Origin: Hyphomicrobiales bacterium
GTDB taxonomy: Bacteria; Pseudomonadota; Alphaproteobacteria; Rhizobiales; Rhizobiaceae
Reading direction: 5' to 3'
Assembly (NCBI GenBank): GCA_024225445.1
Contig: JAAEMP010000084.1
Location: 1-44,104, forward strand
Length of the DNA stretch: 44,104 bases
Part shown: one piece after another, positions 26,418-33,925 of the stretch
Numbering within the stretch: position 1 is the first letter of the stretch
How the letters are laid out: the number at the start of each line of letters is the position of its first letter
The notes under the pieces: generated by a model
Seen by the model: only the letters and a program-made list of their open reading frames with translations
Told to the model about the DNA's origin: nothing
Databases searched by the model: none
Translations under genes and position numbers: made by a program

Positions 26418-26941
26418 GACAGTTCTCCAGTCCGCCCCGCCACTCCGCACCATCAACGCTTTGCTGACATTGGTGATGGTAACCTGCAAATCAGGCGCAA
26501 TTGGTGCTCTGAGCCCACCTAGGACCTTGAGGTATTGTCGCGATCTGAACAACTCATCATGCATTAATTCGTCATTGATGACCCAACTCGGACATTAACA
26601 AGTATATTGAAAATCTATGATTTGCTTTATAAACTAGCGATATGGTGCTGAATCAAATGTATTCGATAGGGCATGCTATGCCGGTTTGCGTTGATAATCG
26701 GCATTGTAAGGTAAGCCTCTTGTTGGCTCGACATCTGAATGTGGGAATTTCTTCGATAGCTATGAATGACAATCGGTGATCCCGCATGTCGTCAAGGATT
26801 TGGTCGCCTTGCGGGCCAACACGACATCGAGGAAACGTTTGTAAGATTTGGCCACGCCAATATCCCTCCTATGAGCATCCCCGGGTATTGAATTAATGTG
26901 ACAATGCCTGATTTATCGATGCCAGGAAAAATGAGCGGGTA
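26418..26941. other. intergenic region between recombinase and methyltransferase genes
   Basis: This AT-rich spacer of 524 bases has no known gene family. The part nearest the recombinase (26418-26640) may hold its promoter (AT-rich, TATTGAAAATC). The middle contains a 31-codon frame with a strong ribosome binding site, listed separately. No inverted repeat long enough to be an att site or a terminator was seen. Confidence 0.5.
26760..26855 (-). CDS. possible 31-residue small protein
   Basis: A GTG start at 26855 is preceded, six to seven bases away, by a strong Shine-Dalgarno (AGGAGGG) on the - strand. The frame runs 31 codons to TAG at 26760. The product is basic at its N-terminus (MAKSYKRFLDVVLARKATKS) and has two cysteines near the end. 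I do not recognise it. It could be a true small protein, a leader peptide, or the start of a longer gene broken by a stop. Only the quality of the ribosome binding site argues for translation. Confidence 0.35.
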   Translation of the reverse strand: MAKSYKRFLDVVLARKATKSLTTCGITDCHS

Positions 26942-27994
26942 TCACGCTCTTCGCTGTCTGCGCCTGCTGCGCACGCTTTTTGTTTTGCCTTCTTCATCAA
27001 CGGGCTTGTTATGTTTGATCCAGACACTGCCGTGCGTGTCATGGTTGTTCAGCAAATTTGCGGCGCGGATTGCTTCCATTTCTTTTCCGGCGCGACCTTT
27101 GGTGGAACCCATTCCGGTGATTTGTGCCAATATTTCGGGATCGATACTCTCAGGCACAATTATTCCCGCCGCCGCCAGCGCCGCGCGCTTTTCGTCGAGT
27201 TTCTTGAGGCCAACAGGCAAAGCTACCGGGTTCATTATCGCCGAGGTCATGCCCGCGCCGATTGCCATCGGCAGGAAGGCATTGTTGATCCCGTGCCGGT
27301 TTGGAAGGCCAAAGGAGATGTTGGAAGCCCCGCAGGTGGTGTTGACCCCCAGTTCCTCGCGCAAGCGGCGAACCAATGCAAAAACCTGGATTCCCGCACT
27401 TGCCACCGCACCCACTGGCATGACCAGCGGGTCGACGATGATGTCATGGGCACGAATGCCGAAATCCGCCGCTCGCTCGACAATCTTTCTGGCGACTGCG
27501 AAACGAGCATCCGGGTCCTGACTGATGCCGGAATCATCATTCGAGATGGCCACCACCGGTACGTTATATTTCTTCACCAACGGCAGGATTGCTTCCAGGC
27601 GCTCTTCTTCCCCGGTTACTGAATTTAGCAGCGGACGACCTGCCGCTGCCTCCAGTCCCGCCTCAAGTGCACCCGGGACCGAGCTGTCAATACACAAAGG
27701 TGCATCAACAAGCCCCTGCACCAGTTCAATCATTTTGGTCATCAGGATTGGTTCAGTCTCATGCGGATTGGGATTTGAGTTGTAGACAACCCCGGCATTG
27801 ATATCGAGCATTGACGCACCACAAGCGACCTGCTCCAGTGCGTCCTTTTCCACCGTTGAAAAATTGCCTGCCTCAAGTTCGGCCGCCAGTTTTTTGCGCC
27901 CGGTCGGGTTGATCCTTTCGCCAATGACGCAAAACGGTTCATCAAAGCCGATAATGGCGGTTTTGGATTTACTCTCAATGATTGTACGGGTCAT
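26942..27994 (-). CDS. methylcorrinoid:tetrahydrofolate methyltransferase (pterin-binding)
   Basis: This pterin-binding TIM-barrel methyltransferase (350 residues) is of the MeTr/MtgA/CmuB type. It would move a methyl group from a methylated corrinoid protein to tetrahydrofolate. Motifs are VIGERINPTG at residues 23-32, SMLDINAG near 61-68, DSSVPGALEAGL, LNSVTGEEER, VDPLVMPVGA and the CGASNISFGLPNR signature near 240, which binds the pterin. The C-terminus ends in an unusual Arg/Lys-rich tail (residues about 340-350) beyond the family fold. It is divergent from the UroD-type methyltransferase gene, sharing a promoter region with two LacI-type operators. Confidence 0.87.
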   Translation of the reverse strand: MTRTIIESKSKTAIIGFDEPFCVIGERINPTGRKKLAAELEAGNFSTVEKDALEQVACGASMLDINAGVVYNSNPNPHETEPILMTKMIELVQGLVDAPLCIDSSVPGALEAGLEAAAGRPLLNSVTGEEERLEAILPLVKKYNVPVVAISNDDSGISQDPDARFAVARKIVERAADFGIRAHDIIVDPLVMPVGAVASAGIQVFALVRRLREELGVNTTCGASNISFGLPNRHGINNAFLPMAIGAGMTSAIMNPVALPVGLKKLDEKRAALAAAGIIVPESIDPEILAQITGMGSTKGRAGKEMEAIRAANLLNNHDTHGSVWIKHNKPVDEEGKTKSVRSRRRQRRA

Positions 27995-28127
27995 GTCGGT
28001 TCCAAGTAAATCCGGGTTTCTTCCGGCATCCGTGTTCTGAAATCATGTTCAGTCCGGCTGCCAAGCCACCTTGATAACGTGTTGGTAGAAATTAGATAGT
28101 AGTGCAGTGCATCTTTTATCATAAATG

Positions 28128-28141
28128 AATGCGCATGCAAT
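28128..28141. promoter_or_regulatory. LacI-type operator O1
   Basis: TGAATGCGCATGCA is a near-palindrome with central CG, as preferred by LacI-family hinge helices. It is one of six related sites in the window. It lies in the divergent gap between the pterin methyltransferase (-) and the UroD-type gene (+), about 133 bases upstream of the former. The adjacent TAATTTGAAAT motif is shared with the orphan site at 36132. Confidence 0.6.
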
Positions 28142-28213
28142 AGGTAATTTGAAATTTTGGCTTATAATTACAACTATAAAGTTATAGCTTCTAATATAAC
28201 ACTCCGATAACAC

Positions 28214-28255
28214 TTGACACGTCACAATTTCAATGATTATTTGACTGCGCATTCA
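28214..28255 (+). promoter_or_regulatory. promoter and LacI-type operator O2 of the UroD-type operon
   Basis: TTGACA (28214-28219) is followed after 17 bases by a weak -10 TTATTT (28237-28242). TGACTGCGCATTCA (28242-28255) starts at the end of the -10, so a bound repressor would cover the transcription start. O1 lies 114 bases away centre to centre. The gap between the genes (27995-28336) holds no gene. Confidence 0.6.
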
Positions 28256-28336
28256 AAAATGGATCACCATCAGATTCAGCGTTGCAACAACTATCAAATT
28301 CTGCCGGCTGTCAGCCGCAATTGAGAAGATGACAAT

Positions 28337-29545
28337 ATGGCGATGACCCCACGTGAAAACTTTCTGGCGGCAATGGCGCGAACCGGGCCCGAGTGGGTGC
28401 CGCTCGATATGGGGAAACATATCGGATCCATCCACAAATCCCACTACCGGAATCTGAAACCGTTCCTGCCTGATGTTGCGATGGAAAATGGAGAACTTAT
28501 CCTCGACCGTATGGCGCAAACGATTGTGCCCGATGAGGCATTGCTTGAGCGGTTTGGTGTCGATTTTCGCTGGCTGGTGCCAAACTGGGTACAGGTGAGG
28601 GAACGAATCGATGTAGATGGCTATATCGACATGTGGGGTGTGCCCTACAAAGGCGCAGGCGGAGATCACTATGCAGTCGATGGCGCGCCCTTGAAGGAAG
28701 CAGCCGGCATCACCGATATTGAAAACCACCATTGGCCCGATCCCAATGATGCTGCCCAGTTTGCCGGATTGGGCGAGCGGGCAAAGCATCTATATGAAAA
28801 TACCGGTTATGTGATCGGAGCTGATGCGATCAAAGCCGGCCCGTTAATGAGCTCTCTGCAAATCCGTGGCTATGAGCAGTTTTTCATTGATATGATGATC
28901 GATCCTGATTTCAGCGATGCGCTAATGGGCAAGATCACCGATCTGCTGAAGCAGATGTGGACGCGCTACATGGCTGAGGTCGGCGATTATGTGCAACTGG
29001 TTTATGTCACTGACGATCTGGGCACACAGACATCTTTGTTGTTGTCACCCAAACTGTTTCGCAAGCGGGTCAAACCTTTCATGAAGGATCTGCACGACCA
29101 CATCAAGAGCCTTGCCGATGTAAAACTGATGATGCACACGGACGGCGCTGTGTTGCCTCTGATCGAGGATTTGCTGGAAATCGGTGTTGATATCCTGAAC
29201 CCGGTTCAGACTTCGACTGCCGGGATGGGAGATACGGCGGCATTGCGGGAGAAATTTGGTGACCAGCTGGCATTTCACGGAGCTATGGATGTGCAGCAGA
29301 TGATGCCAAATGCGAGGTTGGAGGAGCTTGAATGGGAAATTGCGCGCCGGATGACAGATTTGGGGAAGGATGGCGGCTATATTATCGCGCCTTGCCACAA
29401 TATTGGCCACGATATACCGCCCGAGACCACGATTGCTTTTTTTGACATGGTCCACAAATACCGGGGTTACCCGATTGAACTCGATGATATTCTTGCCAGC
29501 GACGCCTCTTATTTCCAACGATTGAATTCCGGAGTCACCGTATGA
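28337..29545 (+). CDS. UroD-type corrinoid methyltransferase
   Basis: This uroporphyrinogen-decarboxylase-superfamily protein (402 residues) is of the kind that moves methyl groups to or from corrinoid proteins (MtaA, MtbA, CmuA relatives), not haem synthesis. Features are MTPRENFLAAM at the start, VYVTDDLGTQTSLLLSP near 225, KLMMHTDGAVLPLIEDLLEIGVDILNPVQ near 265-290, and a late IIAPCHNIGHDIPPE near 355. The H-x-C zinc motif of MtaA/MtbA appears here as HTD, with a single later cysteine, so the metal site differs. Context with a corrinoid protein and pterin methyltransferase supports the methyltransferase role. It overlaps the aldolase gene by four bases. Demethylated substrate unknown. Confidence 0.8.
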   Translation: MAMTPRENFLAAMARTGPEWVPLDMGKHIGSIHKSHYRNLKPFLPDVAMENGELILDRMAQTIVPDEALLERFGVDFRWLVPNWVQVRERIDVDGYIDMWGVPYKGAGGDHYAVDGAPLKEAAGITDIENHHWPDPNDAAQFAGLGERAKHLYENTGYVIGADAIKAGPLMSSLQIRGYEQFFIDMMIDPDFSDALMGKITDLLKQMWTRYMAEVGDYVQLVYVTDDLGTQTSLLLSPKLFRKRVKPFMKDLHDHIKSLADVKLMMHTDGAVLPLIEDLLEIGVDILNPVQTSTAGMGDTAALREKFGDQLAFHGAMDVQQMMPNARLEELEWEIARRMTDLGKDGGYIIAPCHNIGHDIPPETTIAFFDMVHKYRGYPIELDDILASDASYFQRLNSGVTV

Positions 29546-30321
29546 CACCCAATGCCCATTTCAAAGCGCGTCTGGTTGCCCGCCAGCCATTGATCGGCTG
29601 TTTCATTAAAACCCCGCATCCTACCGTGATAGAAGTATTGGGCGCGGGGCCGCTTGATTTTCTGATCCTGGATGCTGAGCATGCGCCTTTTGATCGCGCC
29701 AGTATAGATGCCTGCATGCTGGCTGCCCGCGCTGTCGGGTGCGCCTTGTTGGTGCGGGTGCCAAATGCCGATCCTTCATGGGTGCTCAATGTGCTGGATT
29801 GCGGAGCGGCCGGCGTCGTGGTTCCCCATGTCACCAGCGTTGCACAGGCAGAAGAACTGGCCGCAAGTGTGCATTATGGTCCCGGTGGCCGCGGTATTGC
29901 CGGAACCACGAGAGCCGGAGAATATTCCGTACGCCCGCTGACAGAGCACCGGGCCATGGCGCGTGATGAAGTGTCGCTTATCTGCCAGATTGAAGACCGT
30001 GAAGGGGTTGAGAAATTCAATGAAATTGCAGCCGTGGCCGATGTGGATGCACTGTTTGTCGGGCGTGCTGATCTGACCGTTTCCTACGACTTTGATGATT
30101 TCGCCGCTGCCGAGATCGCCGAGATATGTGCGGACATTCTGGGTGCTAAAGACGCAGCCACTGGACTTTACTGCGCGCCTGGCGAAAACACACAAAATTG
30201 GCGCGACAAGGGTGCCAGTTTCATCGTCATCGGATCCGACCACAGTTTCCTCGCGGATGGAGCCAGGGCGCTTGTTGCAACAACTCAAAACGATATCAAC
30301 ACAACAGGTGATAAATCATGA
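29542..30321 (+). CDS. HpcH/HpaI-family aldolase
   Basis: The 259-residue class II (divalent-metal, pyruvate-type) aldolase or lyase has LIGCFIKTPHPTVIEVLGAG, the catalytic LILDAEHAPFD (H47), a metal-ligand glutamate in ICQIEDREGV, the substrate-loop GRGIAGTTRAGEY, and DALFVGRADL. The family splits 2-keto-3-deoxy or 4-hydroxy-2-oxo acids into pyruvate or a related oxoacid plus an aldehyde. It overlaps both neighbours by four bases, so it belongs to the UroD-LVIVD-dehydrogenase-cytochrome operon. With the D-2-hydroxyacid dehydrogenase nearby, a sugar-acid-like carbon skeleton is suggested. Confidence 0.87.
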   Translation: MTPNAHFKARLVARQPLIGCFIKTPHPTVIEVLGAGPLDFLILDAEHAPFDRASIDACMLAARAVGCALLVRVPNADPSWVLNVLDCGAAGVVVPHVTSVAQAEELAASVHYGPGGRGIAGTTRAGEYSVRPLTEHRAMARDEVSLICQIEDREGVEKFNEIAAVADVDALFVGRADLTVSYDFDDFAAAEIAEICADILGAKDAATGLYCAPGENTQNWRDKGASFIVIGSDHSFLADGARALVATTQNDINTTGDKS

Positions 30322-31553
30322 CCAGTTCCAATCTTCTTACTCCCGATTTTGCTCATAACATGCGCATCCTCGGCCATAGCGATCAGGGCGGACGCGCGGA
30401 CGGGTGCCAGATAATGGTCTCTGACGGCTACGCCTATGTTGGCCACGTGTTTCATAACGGCTTTTCGATCATGGATGTACGTGATCCGAAGAACCCGAAA
30501 TTCGTCAAACACATGCCGCAACCCGGAAATACCTGGAGCCAGCACGTGCAGACCCATGGCGACATCCTGATCGTCAACAATATGCGCTGCATGCTGGATG
30601 CCCACGAATATTACAAGGGGTCGATCGGCAACAAGATTGATGTTGAGACGATTGAGAAAGATTTTTCCGCTGGTATTCGTGTCTATGACATATCCGATCG
30701 GGCCAATCCGCGCGAAATATCATTTTTGGAAATTCCCGGACTCGGTGTGCACCGGGTATTCTGGGACGGTGGCGATTGGGCCTATATCTCGGCTCTGCCA
30801 CCCGGATTCACCGATGACATTTTTATGATTGTGGATTTCAGGAACCCGGCGAAACCGGAAGTGGTCAGCAAGCTCTGGCTGCCGGGCATGAACAAAGCCG
30901 CCGGGGAACTGCAGGACTGGAACCCCGATCTGCGTTATGCGCTACACCATGCGATCGTCAAAGGCGATCTGGCCTGCGGAGCATGGCGCGATGGCGGTGT
31001 CACGTTGATGGACGTCTCGGACCGTTTCAATCCGAAAATTCTGTCGCATGACAACCTTTGCCCGCCCTTCGCTGGCCACACCCACAATACATTGCCGCTG
31101 CCCGGACGTGACCTGATGTTCGTGGTCGAAGAGGCGCTGTTTGACCATTGCGGCGACGGGGTCAAGCGCAACTGGGTTTATGACATCCGCGAGCCGCGCA
31201 AACCGGTGACGATATCCTCGACCCCGATTCCCAGTGACGCCGATTATGTGAACAAAGGCGGGCAGTTCGGTCCGCATAACGTGCACGAAAACCGCGCGGA
31301 AACCTTCCAGAGCGAAAACCTCATGTTCGTCAGCTATCAAAACGCAGGCGTGAGGGTCTTTGACATTTCCGACCCGTTTCGCCCCGAGGAGGTTGCCGCC
31401 TGTGTCCCGCCTGCACCGAAAAAGATGATGGACCCCACACCAAACCGTCCGCTGGTCATCGATACGGTTGATGTGTTAGTCGACAAACAGGGGCTGTTTT
31501 ATGCGACCGACATGAATGCCGGGCTCTATATCATGGAAATGGAGGGGCTCTGA
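30318..31553 (+). CDS. LVIVD-repeat beta-propeller protein
   Basis: The 411-residue protein is built from repeated blades. Each ends in a motif like GFSIMDVRDPKNPKFV, GIRVYDISDRANPREI, IFMIVDFRNPAKPEVV, GVTLMDVSDRFNPKIL or GVRVFDISDPFRPEEV. This is the LVIVD pattern. Several conserved histidines sit between blades (LGVHRVFW, ALHHAIV, AGHTHNTL, FGPHNVHENR), hinting at a metal or ligand site rather than a pure scaffold. No signal peptide is seen. It overlaps its neighbours by four bases and one base. GC content rises in this gene compared with the two upstream. Enzymatic role unknown; selenium-binding/methanethiol-oxidase-like propellers are only a loose structural analogy. Confidence 0.75.
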   Translation: MTSSNLLTPDFAHNMRILGHSDQGGRADGCQIMVSDGYAYVGHVFHNGFSIMDVRDPKNPKFVKHMPQPGNTWSQHVQTHGDILIVNNMRCMLDAHEYYKGSIGNKIDVETIEKDFSAGIRVYDISDRANPREISFLEIPGLGVHRVFWDGGDWAYISALPPGFTDDIFMIVDFRNPAKPEVVSKLWLPGMNKAAGELQDWNPDLRYALHHAIVKGDLACGAWRDGGVTLMDVSDRFNPKILSHDNLCPPFAGHTHNTLPLPGRDLMFVVEEALFDHCGDGVKRNWVYDIREPRKPVTISSTPIPSDADYVNKGGQFGPHNVHENRAETFQSENLMFVSYQNAGVRVFDISDPFRPEEVAACVPPAPKKMMDPTPNRPLVIDTVDVLVDKQGLFYATDMNAGLYIMEMEGL

Positions 31554-32539
31554 TGGCAAGGGTTCTGGTCGCGGGCCGCATTCATCCCGATGGCATGGCA
31601 TTGCTGCAGGCCGAGCCAACGCTGGAGGTTGAGGTCTTCACCGACCCCGGCGCAGAGTTGCCGATGCAGAGCCTTGCCACGGCGGATGCGCTGCTGATCC
31701 GCTATGGGGTGATTACGGCCGAGCAGGCCGAAAAAATGCCCAATCTGCGCGTGGTCTCGCGCCACGGGGTAGGCTGTGACAATCTGCCGACGGCAGAACT
31801 TGGTGCGCGTGGCGTGCCTGTGACCATAGTGGGTCCGGTGAATGCGGTTTCCGTAGCCGAGCAGGTCCTGGCCTTGATGCTGGCGTTGACCAAAAAGGTG
31901 ATCTCCAGCGATGCGGCGGTGCGCAACGGCAACTGGAACTACCGTAACTCCCTGGCACTGAGCGAGCTTTCCGGCAAAACCCTGCTTCTTTTGGGCTTTG
32001 GACGGATCGGGCGCGAAGTGGCTCGCCGAGCAGCCGCTTTCGATATGCGTGTCTGTATCTTCGACCCTTATGTCGATGCGGATGCGATCCGGGCCACAGG
32101 TTGTGAACCCGTTGCCGACTGGTGGTCGGAGCTGCCTGAGGTGGACGTGCTGAGCCTTCACCTGCCGGCAACACCCGAAACCATGGGGCTGATCGGTGCG
32201 CAAGAACTGGCGCGGATGAAATCGACGGCAGTGCTGATCAACGCCGCACGCGGCGGTCTGGTGGATGAAGACGCGCTTTGTGATGCGCTGAGCAGTCACA
32301 TGGCCGAAGGCGGCGCGGGGCTGGATTGTCTGGCCTCGGAACCACCGCAGCCGGATATGCCGCTGCTGCAACTGCCCAATGTTGTTCTGAGCCCGCATTC
32401 GGCGGCTCTCAGCGCCGAATCCACGCGCGCGATGGGCGTTGTCGCCGCACGCAATATCATCACGGGGCTGAAGGGCGAACTGGACCCGGCCTTGATCTTT
32501 AACGCGAAGGCACTCAACGAGGCCGGCCATGGAAAATGA
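31553..32539 (+). CDS. D-isomer-specific 2-hydroxyacid dehydrogenase
   Basis: This NAD(P)-dependent dehydrogenase (328 residues) belongs to the phosphoglycerate/glyoxylate reductase family. Family motifs are SRHGVGCDNLPTAEL near 79, the dinucleotide fold LLLGFGRIGREVARRAA near 143, NAARGGLVDEDAL near 230 (catalytic Arg), and SPHSAALS near 285 (catalytic His). It would interconvert a 2-oxo and a D-2-hydroxy acid. The start overlaps the LVIVD stop by one base and its end overlaps the cytochrome gene by 11. The coding sequence is clearly GC-rich (about 63% in two sampled 60-base lines), against about 43-53% in lines sampled in region 1 and 53% in the UroD-type gene. Confidence 0.88.
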   Translation: MARVLVAGRIHPDGMALLQAEPTLEVEVFTDPGAELPMQSLATADALLIRYGVITAEQAEKMPNLRVVSRHGVGCDNLPTAELGARGVPVTIVGPVNAVSVAEQVLALMLALTKKVISSDAAVRNGNWNYRNSLALSELSGKTLLLLGFGRIGREVARRAAAFDMRVCIFDPYVDADAIRATGCEPVADWWSELPEVDVLSLHLPATPETMGLIGAQELARMKSTAVLINAARGGLVDEDALCDALSSHMAEGGAGLDCLASEPPQPDMPLLQLPNVVLSPHSAALSAESTRAMGVVAARNIITGLKGELDPALIFNAKALNEAGHGK

Positions 32540-33236
32540 CATCCCGACCGAAGGGCGAATACCACTTCTCGACATCACCATCCCGATCCACTGGGACAAC
32601 CATGCCATTTTGATGTTCGGCATCTGGTTCGTGCTGATTCCGGCCGCGGTCTTGTTCCTGCGCTTCGGCAAGATCAGGCCATCGACCTACGGCATCCCGC
32701 GCGGCACCCCGAAATGGTCCTGGCCCGAGCTGTGCTGGACGGTGCACAAATACTCGCTCTACGCGGCTATCCTCCTTGCCGTGGTCGGGGCAAGTTTTGC
32801 CGTTGTGTTGAGCGGCGGGTTTTCCGGCACGCTGCATGCCGGGTTTGGTCTTGGAACCATCGCATTGGGAGTGCTCCAGGTCGTTTCTGCCTGGTTCCGG
32901 GGAAGCCACGGTGGCCGCAAGGATCCTGGCGCAGATCCCGAAGACCGGTCAACCTGGGGTGGGGATCATTTTGATATGAGCGCACAGCGGCGCTGGTTTG
33001 AAGCCTATCACAAGACGGCAGGCTATTTCACCATTTCTCTTGCGATCGGGGCGGTGGCCAGTGGATTGTCCCAGTTCTGGATGGGCGAGCTCGCCGCAGC
33101 ATTCGTAGCTATAATTATCGTTGCGATGGTTCTGGCGATCATATTGCAAGGGCGCGGTTACAACTATGATACTTACAGATCGGTTTATGGAAATCACCCT
33201 GAACACCCATTCAATAAATCGCGGCGGGGCTTGTAA
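32529..33236 (+). CDS. b561-like diheme membrane cytochrome
   Basis: The 235-residue membrane protein has about five to six hydrophobic segments: AILMFGIWFVLIPAAVLF, YSLYAAILLAVVGASFAVVL, a Gly-rich helix near 103-122, YFTISLAIGAVASGL and AFVAIIIVAMVLAIIL. Histidines H25, H73 (TVHKY), H103 (LHAGFG) and H161 (YHKTAG) sit at helix positions expected for b-type heme ligands in b561 proteins. It probably passes electrons between the operon's dehydrogenase or propeller protein and the quinone pool. The gene tail overlaps the convergent 33211 gene by 26 bases. Heme binding is inferred. Confidence 0.7.
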   Translation: MENDIPTEGRIPLLDITIPIHWDNHAILMFGIWFVLIPAAVLFLRFGKIRPSTYGIPRGTPKWSWPELCWTVHKYSLYAAILLAVVGASFAVVLSGGFSGTLHAGFGLGTIALGVLQVVSAWFRGSHGGRKDPGADPEDRSTWGGDHFDMSAQRRWFEAYHKTAGYFTISLAIGAVASGLSQFWMGELAAAFVAIIIVAMVLAIILQGRGYNYDTYRSVYGNHPEHPFNKSRRGL

Positions 33237-33885
33237 TTTTAACAACTTTGGGTGGATATATCATCATCAATCCGAGCAGGGAGCTGAGCGGCTGGAAGCA
33301 ACCGGCGTCAGTCAGGCTGACACCGGGATTATCTTTGCCAAACACCGTCAAAAGTGCCTGTACCCGTGATGCGTCCCACAAGGATGATCCCCCCGGCATT
33401 GCTTCCTGTCGGACCGGGATACGGCGCAGGCGATGATCGCGATTGACATCTTTTGCGCACTTATGTGCGGCGCGACCCAGGGCATACAGTACCTCTCGCG
33501 CGAGTTCGCTTTGCACATGATGCACCATGTAATCCCGATCAAGCCAGTCAAAAGCCTTTGCCTGTGAGTAACCCAATGTCAGAAGATAAGTGGAAAGTGA
33601 GCTCCCTGAATTCAGATCAGTGGCCAGTGCAGGATTGTTCATTGTCACCTGGTTTTCAATATTTACCTGACCAAGGTCGACTTGAGTGGCCAATGGACGG
33701 AAGACTGCAACCGGCTGGGCCAGTGTAGCCAGACATGCATAGGCCTGTTCCAGCCAGCGTTCGAGTTCTGCGGCGCTTCTTCCCCCTTTGGCCAGCAGTC
33801 GCCTGAATTGAGTCTGCCGCCTGAGGCGCGATGATGCCACATTCAGCATTTCTTCAACTGGAAAGGAATGTTTCTGAATGCCCAC
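33211..33885 (-). CDS. methionine-synthase reactivation-domain-like protein
   Basis: The 224-residue protein resembles the C-terminal AdoMet-binding activation domain of B12-dependent methionine synthase (Met_synt_B12). The best evidence is the C-terminal part: RRIPVRQEAMPGGSSLWD near 154-171 at the place of the AdoMet loop, and GVSLTDAGCFQPLSSLLGL near 188-206, matching the domain's 'LTES..M.P..SVSG' ending. It starts with GTG at 33885 without a clear ribosome binding site and lies 40 bases after the corrinoid gene. Its likely job is to reactivate the oxidised cob(II)alamin form of that protein. The family call rests on pattern memory, not a search. Confidence 0.68.
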   Translation of the reverse strand: MGIQKHSFPVEEMLNVASSRLRRQTQFRRLLAKGGRSAAELERWLEQAYACLATLAQPVAVFRPLATQVDLGQVNIENQVTMNNPALATDLNSGSSLSTYLLTLGYSQAKAFDWLDRDYMVHHVQSELAREVLYALGRAAHKCAKDVNRDHRLRRIPVRQEAMPGGSSLWDASRVQALLTVFGKDNPGVSLTDAGCFQPLSSLLGLMMIYPPKVVKITSPAAIY

Positions 33886-33925
33886 GGTTTGATTTACTTT
33901 TATGTCCGCAAAAAAAACCGGTCTG

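Noticed and set aside
31526-32671. 381-codon frame on the - strand across the dehydrogenase gene
   Set aside because: It is a by-product of high GC in the sense gene; the translation is rich in His, Gln and Arg and matches nothing.
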